A stretch of DNA of 64,000 nucleotides from Gordonia prachuapensis (lineage in GTDB: Bacteria > Actinomycetota > Actinomycetes > Mycobacteriales > Mycobacteriaceae), in contig NZ_JAZDUE010000023.1 in NCBI RefSeq assembly GCF_036350515.1, forward strand, positions 1 to 64,000, read 5' to 3'. The translations under genes were made by a program, and so were the position numbers. Under the pieces are notes generated by a model. It was not told where the DNA came from and did not search any database. It saw only the letters and a program-made list of their open reading frames with translations. Positions 7,882-16,878 of the stretch are shown here, in pieces (position 1 is the stretch's first letter; every line of letters begins with the position of its first letter).

Positions 7882-8778
7882 TCACCCGAACGATCCCTGC
7901 CCGCGCCCCTGGCCGCCCGGCCCGCGGCGCTTCAGGTATCGCTCGAACTCCGCGGCCAGCGCGTCGCCGTCGATCTTGGCCATCACGTCGTCGGCGTCGA
8001 TCTCGGCATCCCCGCGCTCTTCGAGTCCGCGGACGTATTCGGCGATCTCCTCGTCGTCCTCGGTCATCTCGGTGACCGCCTGTTCCCATTCCTCGGCCTG
8101 CTCCGGCAGGGTGGCGAGCGGCACCTCGATGTCGAGGACCTCCTCCACCCGGTTGAGCAGCGCGACGGTCGCCTTCGGGTTCGGTGGGGTCGACACGTAG
8201 TGGGGGACCGCCGCCCAGAACGACACCGCCGGCAGCCCCGCCTGGACGAACAGGTCCTGCAGTACACCGGTGATACCCGTCGGCCCCTCGTACCGGCTCT
8301 CGGCGAGGTTGAACCGGGCCGCGGATTCGCTGCTGTACGCGGCGCCGGTCACCGGGACCGGACGAGTGTGCGGAGTGTCCGCGAGCAGCGCTCCGAGCAT
8401 CACCGTCGTCTCCACCTCGAGGTCTCTCGCGAGGTCCACGATCTCCGCACAGAACCCGCGCCAACGCATGTTCGGCTCGATACCGCGAACGAGTACGATG
8501 TCACGGTCCGCACCGTGGGGAGTGCAGTACGAGATGGACGTGGTCGGCCAGTCGATCCGCCGGGTGACACCGTCGATCTGCTTGACGATCGGGCGGTTGA
8601 CCTGGAAGTCGTAGTAGTCGTCGGAGTCGATGTCCGTCAGAGCGACGGCATCCCAGGTCAGTGCCAGGTGTTCGATGGCGCTGCTGGCCGCGTCCCCGGC
8701 GTCGTTCCAACCCTCGAACGCGGCCAACAAAATGGGCCTGCGCAGGCGGGGAAGGTTCGACCTCTGCTCAGCGTTCAC
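7882..8778 (-). CDS. PAC2 family protein (proteasome-assembly-chaperone fold)
   Basis: Protein of 298 residues from GTG 8778. PAC2 hallmarks are PILLAAFEGWNDAGDAAS near residue 15, the central VLVRGIEPNMRW, and LGALLADTPHTRPVPVTG. The C-terminal 70 residues are highly acidic and then basic and Gly-rich (RRGPGGQGRGQGSFG), so probably disordered. PAC2 domains are homologous to eukaryotic 20S assembly chaperones; the M. tuberculosis equivalent is Rv2125, whose role I do not know to be settled. It is divergent from metH with only 51 bases between the starts, so the promoters must be very close or overlapping. Confidence 0.85.
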   Translation of the reverse strand: MNAEQRSNLPRLRRPILLAAFEGWNDAGDAASSAIEHLALTWDAVALTDIDSDDYYDFQVNRPIVKQIDGVTRRIDWPTTSISYCTPHGADRDIVLVRGIEPNMRWRGFCAEIVDLARDLEVETTVMLGALLADTPHTRPVPVTGAAYSSESAARFNLAESRYEGPTGITGVLQDLFVQAGLPAVSFWAAVPHYVSTPPNPKATVALLNRVEEVLDIEVPLATLPEQAEEWEQAVTEMTEDDEEIAEYVRGLEERGDAEIDADDVMAKIDGDALAAEFERYLKRRGPGGQGRGQGSFG

Positions 8779-8829
8779 TGAACCAGCCTACGACCGAACC
8801 CCGAGAGAGAGCGAACTACGCTGTCAACC

Positions 8830-11800
8830 ATGTCGACGCCCATCACCGATCCGGACGATCGGGAGCCCACACCGCGCCCGGCCGACTACGACACGACATT
8901 TCTGACCGCAATGTCGCGTCGTGTGCTGATCGGCGACGGGGCGATGGGCACGATGCTGCAGGCGGCCGATCTGACCCTCGACGACTTCAACAATCTCGAG
9001 GGCTGCAACGAGATCCTCAACGACACACGTCCCGACGTGCTCGCCGACATCCACCGCGCGTACTTCGAGGCCGGCGCCGATGCGGTCGAGACCAACACGT
9101 TCGGCTGCAACCTGTCGAACCTGGGTGACTACGACATCGCCGACCGTATCCGCGAGCTCGCGTACAAGGGCACCGGGATCGCGCGCGGCGTGGCCGACGA
9201 GATGGGCCCGTCCAGCGACGGCACGGCACGCTTCGTCCTGGGATCGATCGGCCCAGGAACCAAGCTGCCCAGCTTGGGACACACGACGTTCGAGGTCATC
9301 CGGGACGCCTACTTCGAGTGCGTTGCCGGGATGCTCGACGGCGGCGCCGACGCGATCCTGGTGGAGACCTCCCAGGACCTGCTCCAGGTGAAGGCCGCCA
9401 TCGTCGCCGCGCGGCGCGCGATGGCCCACCTCGGTCGCCACATCCCGATCATCAGCCACGTGACCGTCGAGACGACGGGCACGATGCTGCTCGGCTCCGA
9501 GATCGGTGCGGCGCTCGCGGCGATCGAGCCGCTCGGTGTGGACCTCATCGGCCTCAACTGCGCCACCGGTCCCGCCGAGATGAGCGAACACCTGCGTTAC
9601 CTCTCGAAGCATGCCCGGATTCCGGTGTCGGTGATGCCGAATGCGGGTCTGCCCGTACTGGGGCCGAACGGTGCCGAATACCCGCTGCGGCCCGACGAGC
9701 TGGCCGTCGCGTTGGGTGACTTCGTCGCTGACTTCGGTCTCGACTTCGTCGGCGGATGCTGTGGCACCACACCGGAACACATTCGGCAGGTTGCCGAGCG
9801 GGTTGCGGAGGTCACGCCGGCGCAGCGCCGGCCCGACCACATCTCGGAGACGTCGTCGCTCTACACCGCGGTGCCCTTCGATCAGGATGCCAGCTTCCTG
9901 GTGATCGGCGAACGCACGAACTCCAATGGGTCCAAGGCATTCCGCGAGGCGATGATCGCCGAGGACTACCAGAAGTGCCTCGACATCGCGAAAGACCAGA
10001 CGCGCGACGGCGCCCACATGCTCGACCTCAACGTCGACTATGTCGGCCGTGACGGTGCCGCCGACATGACCGCGCTGGCGAGCCGGTTCGCCACCTCGTC
10101 GACACTGCCGATCATGCTCGACTCCACCGAACCCGACGTCATTCGCGCCGGCCTCGAAGCGCTCGGGGGACGTTGCGCGGTGAACTCGGTGAATTACGAG
10201 GACGGTGACGGCCCGGACTCCCGGTTCACCCGCATCATGGAACTGGTCGTCGAGCACGGCGCCGCCGTGGTGGCGCTGACCATCGACGAGGAAGGGCAGG
10301 CCCGCACCGCCGACTGGAAGGTGCGCATCGCCGAAAGGCTGATCGCCGACATCACCGGCACATGGGGCCTCGCCGAGGAAGACATCATCATCGACGCCCT
10401 CACCTTCCCGATCTCCACGGGACAGGAAGAGGTCCGTCGCGACGGCATCGAGACCATCGAGGCGATCCGTCGGCTGCACGAGGCGCATCCGGATGTCCAT
10501 TTCACACTGGGCATCTCGAACATCTCGTTCGGCCTCAACCCGGCGGCGCGGCAGGTCCTGAACTCGGTGTTCCTGCACGAGTGTGTGCAGGCCGGACTCG
10601 ACACCGCGATCGTGCACGCGTCGAAGATCCTCCCGATGGCGCGGATTCCCGAGGAGCAGCGCGAGGTCGCGCTCGACCTTGTCTACGACCGGCGTGCCGA
10701 GGGCTACGACCCACTCCAGAAATTGATGGAGTTGTTCGAGGGGGTGTCGGCGGCGTCGGCGCGGGAATCGCGCGCGGCGGAGCTCGCGAGACTCCCGCTG
10801 TTCGATCGGCTGGAGCGTCGCATCGTCGACGGCGAGCGCAATGGGCTCGAAGGCGATCTCGACGAGGCGATGACACAGCGGCCTCCGTTGCAGATCATCA
10901 ACGAAGCCTTGCTGGCCGGTATGAAGACCGTCGGTGAGTTGTTCGGGTCGGGCCAGATGCAGCTTCCGTTCGTGTTGCAGTCCGCTGAGGTGATGAAAAC
11001 CGCTGTCGCGCATCTCGAACCGCACATGGAATCGACCGGTGAGGACGGCAAGGGTCGCATCGTCCTGGCCACCGTCAAGGGCGACGTGCACGACATCGGG
11101 AAGAACCTCGTCGACATCATCCTGTCCAACAACGGGTACGAGGTGGTCAACCTCGGTATCAAGCAACCGATCAACACCATCCTCGAGGCGGCAGCCGACA
11201 AGCGGGCCGATGTCATCGGGATGTCCGGGCTCCTGGTGAAGTCGACGGTGGTGATGAAGGAGAACCTGGAGGAGATCAACGGACGCGGTGTCGCAGACAG
11301 CTATCCGGTCCTGCTCGGTGGTGCCGCCCTCACCCGCACGTACGTCGAGAACGATCTCGCAGACATCTATCAGGGCGACGTGCATTATGCGCGTGACGCT
11401 TTCGAGGGCTTGCGCCTGATGGACGAGATCATGGCGACCAAGCGGGGGGAGGGACCCGACCCGGACAGCCCAGAGGCACTCGCGGCCAAGAAGAAGGCCG
11501 AAGAGCGCAAGGCGCGCCACGAGCGGTCGAAGCGGATCGCCGAGAAGCGCAAGGCGCAGGAAACGCCCGTCGAGGTCCCGGCCCGGTCAGATGTGGCCGC
11601 CGACAACGAGATTCCTGAGCCACCGTTCTGGGGCACGAAGATCATCAAGGGCGTGCCGGTCGCCGACTACCTGCAGTTGCTCGACGAACGCGCGTTGTTC
11701 CTGGGACAGTGGGGTCTTCGCGGCGTCCGCGGCGGAGACGGGCCGTCCTACGAGGAACTCGTCGAGACCGAGGGTCGGCCACGTCTGCGCTACTGGATCG

Positions 11801-12441
11801 ATCGGCTGTCGACCGAGAACATTCTGCAGCATGCAGCGGTCGTCTACGGGTACTTCCCGGCGGTGAGCGACGGAGACACGGTCCATGTGCTGACCGAAGC
11901 CAGGCCCGATGCCGATGTGCGCTACAGCTTCACATTCCCGCGCCAGCAGCGTCCGCGGTTCCTGTGCGTGGCCGACTTCATCCGGTCGCGCGAGGACTGT
12001 GAGAAGGCGGGCCAGGTCGATGTGTTGCCGTTCCAGCTGGTGACCATGGGTCAGCCCATCGCGGACTTCGCGAACAAGTTGTTCGCGGAGGACGCCTACC
12101 GCGACTATCTCGAGGTCCACGGCATCGGTGTGCAGCTGACCGAAGCCCTGGCCGAGTACTGGCATCAGCGTGTTCGTGCGGAACTGACCGTCGGCGGAGA
12201 GTCCTTCGCCGGTGACGATCCGGATGACGCGCAGGGCTTTTTCGACCTCGAGTACCGGGGTGCCAGATTCTCGTTCGGTTACGGGGCATGCCCCGACCTG
12301 GAGGACCGGTCGAAGATGATCGACCTCCTCGAGCCGGAGCGCATCGGCGTCGAGCTGTCCGAGGAGCTGCAGCTGCACCCCGAGCAGTCCACGGACGCCT
12401 TCGTGCTGCATCACCCTGAGGCCAAGTACTTCAACACCTGA
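8830..12441 (+). CDS. metH: Cobalamin-dependent methionine synthase
   Basis: Transfers a methyl group from 5-methyltetrahydrofolate to homocysteine through methylcobalamin. The 1203-residue protein has the full modular order. The homocysteine domain covers about residues 30-330, with zinc-ligand motifs GLNCATGP and GGCCGTTPEHIR. The folate domain covers about 355-620 and begins VIGERTNSNGSKAF. The B12 cap and Rossmann domain follows, with GDVHDIGKN at about residue 753 supplying the cobalt-ligating His. A charged Lys/Glu linker (about 870-920) precedes the SAM-binding reactivation domain. No riboswitch fits in the 51-base upstream gap. Its cofactor pathway is encoded 34 kb downstream. Confidence 0.97.
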   Translation: MSTPITDPDDREPTPRPADYDTTFLTAMSRRVLIGDGAMGTMLQAADLTLDDFNNLEGCNEILNDTRPDVLADIHRAYFEAGADAVETNTFGCNLSNLGDYDIADRIRELAYKGTGIARGVADEMGPSSDGTARFVLGSIGPGTKLPSLGHTTFEVIRDAYFECVAGMLDGGADAILVETSQDLLQVKAAIVAARRAMAHLGRHIPIISHVTVETTGTMLLGSEIGAALAAIEPLGVDLIGLNCATGPAEMSEHLRYLSKHARIPVSVMPNAGLPVLGPNGAEYPLRPDELAVALGDFVADFGLDFVGGCCGTTPEHIRQVAERVAEVTPAQRRPDHISETSSLYTAVPFDQDASFLVIGERTNSNGSKAFREAMIAEDYQKCLDIAKDQTRDGAHMLDLNVDYVGRDGAADMTALASRFATSSTLPIMLDSTEPDVIRAGLEALGGRCAVNSVNYEDGDGPDSRFTRIMELVVEHGAAVVALTIDEEGQARTADWKVRIAERLIADITGTWGLAEEDIIIDALTFPISTGQEEVRRDGIETIEAIRRLHEAHPDVHFTLGISNISFGLNPAARQVLNSVFLHECVQAGLDTAIVHASKILPMARIPEEQREVALDLVYDRRAEGYDPLQKLMELFEGVSAASARESRAAELARLPLFDRLERRIVDGERNGLEGDLDEAMTQRPPLQIINEALLAGMKTVGELFGSGQMQLPFVLQSAEVMKTAVAHLEPHMESTGEDGKGRIVLATVKGDVHDIGKNLVDIILSNNGYEVVNLGIKQPINTILEAAADKRADVIGMSGLLVKSTVVMKENLEEINGRGVADSYPVLLGGAALTRTYVENDLADIYQGDVHYARDAFEGLRLMDEIMATKRGEGPDPDSPEALAAKKKAEERKARHERSKRIAEKRKAQETPVEVPARSDVAADNEIPEPPFWGTKIIKGVPVADYLQLLDERALFLGQWGLRGVRGGDGPSYEELVETEGRPRLRYWIDRLSTENILQHAAVVYGYFPAVSDGDTVHVLTEARPDADVRYSFTFPRQQRPRFLCVADFIRSREDCEKAGQVDVLPFQLVTMGQPIADFANKLFAEDAYRDYLEVHGIGVQLTEALAEYWHQRVRAELTVGGESFAGDDPDDAQGFFDLEYRGARFSFGYGACPDLEDRSKMIDLLEPERIGVELSEELQLHPEQSTDAFVLHHPEAKYFNT

Positions 12442-12519
12442 GGCCGGCGTGGTCCCCGGGTTGACGGGCGGCCGTCCGTCGACCGACTGATGGGGCCGGT
12501 GTCGAGCCGCCCCCCGCCC

Positions 12520-12745
12520 GTTGGTCGAGTAGTCCGAGCCGCCCCCACCCGTTGGTCGAGTAGTCCGAGCCGCCCCCACCCGTTGGTCGAGTAGTCCGAG
12601 CCGCCCCCACCCGTTGGTCGAGTAGTCCGAGCCGCCCCCACCCGTTGGTCGAGTAGTCCGAGCCGTCCCCACCCGTTGGTCGAGTAGTCCGAGCCGCTAG
12701 GCGAGGACGTATCCGCCGGATTGAGCCTGTCGAAATCGAGACCTC
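12520..12745. repeat. Six-copy 31-base tandem array plus terminal module
   Basis: Six near-identical 31-base units start (counting from GTTGG) at 12520, 12551, 12582, 12613, 12644 and 12675. Each contains GTTGGTCGAGTAGTCCGAG followed by a C-rich run; the last inter-unit run has a C-to-T change. The array ends in a module containing CCGAGCCGCTAGGCGAGG, then TTGAGCCTGTCGAAATCGAG, ending near 12745. It occupies most of the 483 bases between metH and the HNH gene. Nothing else is recognisable there apart from the probable HNH promoter region (12746-12924). Units are contiguous, without spacers, so this is not CRISPR. Confidence 0.9.
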
Positions 12746-12924
12746 TGAAACGTGCTGTGCCCCCGAGCTTGTCACAACCTCGCGATACCCCGGTACCCGG
12801 CGAAACCGCACATCAATCCGTTATCCACAGACTCCGGCCCAGCGACCAAACTGTCGTACCCACCCGATACTCTGATATCAGTTTCGTTCCCGCCCATCAG
12901 TTCCCACTCACGAAAGGGCCTGGC

Positions 12925-14856
12925 GTGTTCACCTACACCGACCCCACCGCCGACGACACTCTGTTGTCGTCGGTCGGTGCCGAGGGGTTGGGGGCGTTCG
13001 CGCGCGATGCGTTGCGGTTGAGTCGACAAGCCGAAGCCCGCGGACTGCTGATGGCCTACCGCATCGGCGAAAGCGCCTACAACGAGCGGCTGTTCGGCGC
13101 CGACGGCCGCCACCGCATGATCTTCGGCCAGACCGCCCGCAACGCCGCGGTCGGGGAGATCTCCCTGGCGTTGCGGATCAACAGAACCAAAGCCGGCGAA
13201 TGGTATTCGCTGGGCGCCTCCCTGCAGGAGTATCCGAAGATCCGGATGGCCTATCTGGCCGGCGAATTCAGCACCCACCGCATGTCGGTGATGGTGCACG
13301 CTGCCGACATCGCCCCCAAAGGTGACCTGCGCGACCAACTTCCCGACCCCGACGACACCACTGACGATGACTCGGCTGACGAACCATCCGATCCGACCCT
13401 GGATGATCTCCTCGACGACGAGGCCGACGACACCGATCCGGATGCCGAGGTGCAGCCGGAACCGCAACCCGACGGGGATGAGCCGGTCAGTTTCGAAGAC
13501 CTCGCCCTCGAGTTGGGCAATCGGGCGTCCACCGACACCGCCCTGCGCGATGATCTCGCCGACGCGGTCATCAGCCTCGACCCCGACGGGGCAGCCGAAT
13601 CCCGGGATGCGATCGCCGAAGCGTTCGAGAACATCACCTTCAGCAACGAGGCCGGCGGGCACATGAATCTTGATGCCCGCATGCCTGCCGAGCACGGGGT
13701 GCATCTGCGTGACCGCATCAGCGCCCTTGTCGCCGTACGCGTGTGCAAGAGCGACCCGCGCACCCTCGGCCGACAGCGCATCCTTGCGTTCGGCGAGATC
13801 GTGGGCATCCCTGGCTCCACACTGACGTGTGAATGTGGCGAAGACACCAGCACCGCAGGACAAGTCCGCACCAGCCGTGGCAAGCGGTCAGCGAAGAGCA
13901 GCGGCCGGGCAGCTGGCGCGAACAGTTCGTCGCCGACCAACGCCGACCAGGACGCGGGCCTGGGACCGGCCACGCCCACCGCTACCGAGGACGAGAGCGA
14001 ATCCACCACTGCGCAAAGCGCCGGCAGCGACTCGTCGAACCCCACCAACACAGTCGACCCTGACGATGCCCAGGTCGAGACCACGGAAACGTCCGATCGC
14101 GAGGCCGACCAGGGCGACGACAACGACGGCGAGGACCGGTCGACGGCCAGCGCGTCCATCATCGCGCCCAGCGACACAGACCCGGCCACGACCGCCGAGG
14201 ACCACGACACCACAGACACCGCGGACGTCTCCGACGACCACGACGTCGCCGAAACTGATCTCAAGCCCGCCGACGACGGCTTCACCGCCTTCGACAACAG
14301 CGCGGACGGCGACCCGGCATCACCCGCCTGGACGCTCTTGCACGACCCCACCGGCACCGAACCCACCCGGCTGCAGGGTTACGGCGCCATCGATCCAGCC
14401 CACGCCAACCGACTCTCGCCGCAGGCGAAGATCATCACCATCCCCACCCTGACCACCCCGAAACCGGCCAGCCGACTGATCGTCGTCGGCGACCGAGCAT
14501 TGGCGCCACCCATCGACCCCACCGGGCACGGCGGATTCGACATCCCACCACCCGGCGCCCTGATCTACCGACCGTCCGACCGGCTACGTGCCGAGATCAC
14601 CTACCTGGATCGGCGCTGCCGCTACCCGTATTGCAGCCGCCCGTCGCACGAGTGCGAGCTCGATCATCTGGTGAAGTTCAACCATGCCGACCCGCTGGCC
14701 GGCGGCTGGAGCGTGCCCTACAACTTCGCACCGCTGTGCCGCCCCGATCACCATCGCAAACACGACGGCGGCTGGGTACCGGCCATGCACACCGACCGCA
14801 CCATCAGCTGGCGCAACCTGCGCACCGGCGAAACCATCATCACCCACCCGCGCTGA
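12925..14856 (+). CDS. HNH endonuclease, DUF222/13E12 repeat family
   Basis: Protein of 643 residues from GTG 12925, preceded by GAAAGG. The first 130 residues are a DUF222-type helical domain (ARDALRLSRQAEARGLLMAY; YKASGEW-like RTKAGEWYSLGASL). The C-terminus is an HNH nuclease: CRYPYCSRPSHECELDHLVK, N in FNHA, CRPDHHRKHDGGW. Two acidic low-complexity inserts, about residues 138-190 (Asp/Glu/Pro-rich) and 310-470 (Asp/Thr/Ser/Ala-rich), make it longer than many relatives. 13E12 proteins are multicopy in mycolic-acid actinomycetes and behave like mobile genes. The real start could lie upstream, but that sequence is repeat-derived. The biological target is unknown. Confidence 0.85.
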   Translation: MFTYTDPTADDTLLSSVGAEGLGAFARDALRLSRQAEARGLLMAYRIGESAYNERLFGADGRHRMIFGQTARNAAVGEISLALRINRTKAGEWYSLGASLQEYPKIRMAYLAGEFSTHRMSVMVHAADIAPKGDLRDQLPDPDDTTDDDSADEPSDPTLDDLLDDEADDTDPDAEVQPEPQPDGDEPVSFEDLALELGNRASTDTALRDDLADAVISLDPDGAAESRDAIAEAFENITFSNEAGGHMNLDARMPAEHGVHLRDRISALVAVRVCKSDPRTLGRQRILAFGEIVGIPGSTLTCECGEDTSTAGQVRTSRGKRSAKSSGRAAGANSSSPTNADQDAGLGPATPTATEDESESTTAQSAGSDSSNPTNTVDPDDAQVETTETSDREADQGDDNDGEDRSTASASIIAPSDTDPATTAEDHDTTDTADVSDDHDVAETDLKPADDGFTAFDNSADGDPASPAWTLLHDPTGTEPTRLQGYGAIDPAHANRLSPQAKIITIPTLTTPKPASRLIVVGDRALAPPIDPTGHGGFDIPPPGALIYRPSDRLRAEITYLDRRCRYPYCSRPSHECELDHLVKFNHADPLAGGWSVPYNFAPLCRPDHHRKHDGGWVPAMHTDRTISWRNLRTGETIITHPR

Positions 14857-14866
14857 CGGCAGGGTG

Positions 14867-14911
14867 TTGGCGGAAACAACTTGTAGCTCTACAATTGTTG
14901 TATGTCTACAA
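14867..14911 (+). promoter_or_regulatory. marR promoter with two 14-base dyads (predicted autoregulatory operator)
   Basis: A -35-like TTGGCG at 14867-14872 is followed, after exactly 17 bases, by a -10-like TACAAT at 14890-14895. Two related dyads sit on it: TTGTAGCTCTACAA (14881-14894), which overlaps the -10, and TTGTATGTCTACAA (14898-14911), which overlaps the ATG at 14902. They match at 12 of 14 positions and are spaced 17 bases start to start. Transcription would begin at or very near the ATG, giving a leaderless mRNA. Binding by the adjacent MarR protein is inferred from position and symmetry. Confidence 0.7.
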
Positions 14912-15372
14912 CCGAAACGGCGGCCGGGTGGGACGCATCAGACCGGACAGCGCCGCCGTCGGGCACCGAATTGTGGTTCGCGATGAATGGCCTGGTACGC
15001 GATCACGCAGTCGAATCCCGTGCTCGGATCGATGCACGAATCGATATGCCGTTCAGCCGGTTTCGGGCATTGCGGCGCGTCGCCACCCGCAGCCTCACCC
15101 AGACGGATCTCGCACGACGACTGGGAATCGATGCGCCGGCCACCAGCGTCATCGTCAATGACCTGGTCGAGCGTGGTCTGGTGACCCGCGAGCCGCATCC
15201 CGACGATCGGCGCTTCCGGGTCGTCGCGATCACGGCCGATGGCCGCACGGTCGTCGATTCCGTCCTCACCGATCCGACCGTGGCCCCCCACATGTTCACC
15301 GTGCTCGACGATGCCCAACGTCGGGAACTCGGCCGCTTGCTCGATCTGCTGCGGGAATCGGCCGACGCATGA
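14902..15372 (+). CDS. MarR family transcriptional regulator
   Basis: Winged-helix regulator of 156 residues. The core RVATRSLTQTDLARRLGIDA, TSVIVNDLVERGLVTREPHP and DDRRFRVVAIT forms the MarR recognition helix and beta-wing (the DDRR loop). The leader contains two dyads, one over the -10, so the protein probably represses its own operon. The stop overlaps the MFS gene start as ATGA, implying translational coupling and control of an exporter in response to a small molecule. I cannot see which ligand. No Shine-Dalgarno precedes the ATG, in line with a leaderless transcript. Confidence 0.88.
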   Translation: MSTTETAAGWDASDRTAPPSGTELWFAMNGLVRDHAVESRARIDARIDMPFSRFRALRRVATRSLTQTDLARRLGIDAPATSVIVNDLVERGLVTREPHPDDRRFRVVAITADGRTVVDSVLTDPTVAPHMFTVLDDAQRRELGRLLDLLRESADA

Positions 15373-16829
15373 GCGGTTCTCGCGGTGTCCAGTCGCCCTC
15401 CGACATCACCACTCTCGGGCCCCGGCGCCGAATGGCGATTCTCGCGACGTGCTGCCTGAGCCTGTTCATCGTCGGGATCGACACCTCCGGTGTCAACGTG
15501 GCGATTCCGTCCATAGGGTCGGACCTCGGCGCGACGCCGTCGCAGCTGCAGTGGGTGATCGACGCATTCACCTTGGTGCTCGCCAGCCTGCTGATGCTCG
15601 GCGGCTCACTCGGTGACCGCCTCGGACGCCGACGTGTTTTCCAGGTGGGCCTCAGCGTGTTCGGAATCGGGTCCATCCTCTGCTCGCTGTCCGTTTCGCC
15701 GGAGATGTTGATCGGTGCACGGATGGTGCAGGCCGTCGGGGGAGCCATGATGAATCCGGTGGCGATGTCCATCATCACCAACGTCTTCACCGAGCCGAAA
15801 GACCGCGCACGAGCGATCGGCTTGTGGGGCACGGCGATCGGCGTCAGCATGGCACTCGGCCCGCTCGTCGGCGGGGCGCTCGTCGACGGCATCGGCTGGG
15901 AAGCGATCTTCTGGCTCAACGTCCCGGTTTGCCTTGCCGCCATCACCCTCACCGCGGTCCTCGTCCCGGAGTCGAAGGCGGCACGTGCCCGTCGGCCTGA
16001 CCCGCTCGGCCAGCTCCTGATCCTGATCTTCCTGGCCACCCTCACTTACGGCATCATCGAGGGTCGCACTCTCGGCTGGTCGTCGGTACCGGTCGCAGGC
16101 GCGTTCGTAATCGCCGTACTCGCGCTGATCGGGCTGATCCTCGTCGAATCACGCCGCCGCGAACCGCTTCTGGACCTTCGGTTCTTTCGCAGCGTGCCGT
16201 TCAGCAGCTCGGTGGTCGGCGCGATCCTGGCTTTCAGCGCCATGGGCGGATTTCTCTTTCTCAACACCCTCTACCTACAACAGGCGCGAGGGCTGACCCC
16301 GCTGCAGGCAGGTTTGATGACCCTGCCGATGGCGGTCGCGAACGCGGTGTTCTCGCCGTTGTCGGGACGACTGGTCGGCGACCGCGGTGCCCGGTTCCCG
16401 ATGGTGGGTGCGGGCGTCATGGTGCTGCTCAGCGGGTTGATGCTCACCCAGGTCGGGCACACCACCAGCATGTGGTACCTCGGAGTCGCCTACCTGCTCC
16501 TCGGCATCGGCATGGGTTTGGTCAACGCACCGATCACCAATGCGGCGGTCTCCGGGATGCCGCGGTCACAGGCGGGAGTCGCCTCGGCGATCGCGTCCAC
16601 CAGCCGGCAGGTCGGCGTGTCCCTCGGCGTCGCGTTGTTCGGGGCCATCGCCTTCGCGGGGGTCGGCGGATCCGTGGCAGCGGAACTACCGGACGCATCG
16701 CATCCGGCGTGGTTCCTGATGGCCGCCTGCGGCGTGGGCCTCGTCGTCGTGGGGATCGTGTCGACGAGCAGGTGGGGTCTGTCGACCGCGGAACGGACTC
16801 GCGAGCGGATTCAGCACGAGCAGCAGTGA
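15369..16829 (+). CDS. MFS drug transporter, DHA2 (EmrB/QacA) type
   Basis: Proton-coupled efflux protein of 486 residues with about 14 hydrophobic helices. Motif A is GGSLGDRLGRRRVF after helix 2, and motif C-type glycine runs (LWGTAIGVSMALGPLVGGAL) mark the antiporter helix 5. The first helix carries the DHA2 pattern LFIVGIDTSGVNVAIPSIG, with an Asp in helix 1. The QLQWVIDAFTLVLA segment is typical of the EmrB/QacA group. It is translated in overlap with marR (ATGA). Substrates are not predictable; family members export dyes, antibiotics and antiseptics. It is followed by dps after 49 bases. Confidence 0.92.
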   Translation: MSGSRGVQSPSDITTLGPRRRMAILATCCLSLFIVGIDTSGVNVAIPSIGSDLGATPSQLQWVIDAFTLVLASLLMLGGSLGDRLGRRRVFQVGLSVFGIGSILCSLSVSPEMLIGARMVQAVGGAMMNPVAMSIITNVFTEPKDRARAIGLWGTAIGVSMALGPLVGGALVDGIGWEAIFWLNVPVCLAAITLTAVLVPESKAARARRPDPLGQLLILIFLATLTYGIIEGRTLGWSSVPVAGAFVIAVLALIGLILVESRRREPLLDLRFFRSVPFSSSVVGAILAFSAMGGFLFLNTLYLQQARGLTPLQAGLMTLPMAVANAVFSPLSGRLVGDRGARFPMVGAGVMVLLSGLMLTQVGHTTSMWYLGVAYLLLGIGMGLVNAPITNAAVSGMPRSQAGVASAIASTSRQVGVSLGVALFGAIAFAGVGGSVAAELPDASHPAWFLMAACGVGLVVVGIVSTSRWGLSTAERTRERIQHEQQ

Positions 16830-16878
16830 GTTCGGGCGCGAAGGTTTGGCCTCGCGCCGACATGGCTACCCGACCTCC

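Noticed and set aside
8779..8829. Cobalamin riboswitch in front of metH
   Set aside because: The gap is 51 bases, too short, and none of the B12-box words occurs.
8824..11520. Long minus-strand open frame (898 codons) antisense to metH
   Set aside because: It is the mirror of a strongly conserved gene in GC-rich DNA; its translation is His/Arg/Asp-rich with no domain pattern.
12520..12705. CRISPR array
   Set aside because: The 31-base units are directly contiguous with no unique spacers, and no cas genes are present.
12411..12811. Minus-strand open frames encoding repeated GLLDQRVGAARTTRPTGG peptides
   Set aside because: They arise solely from the 31-base tandem array and have no start context.
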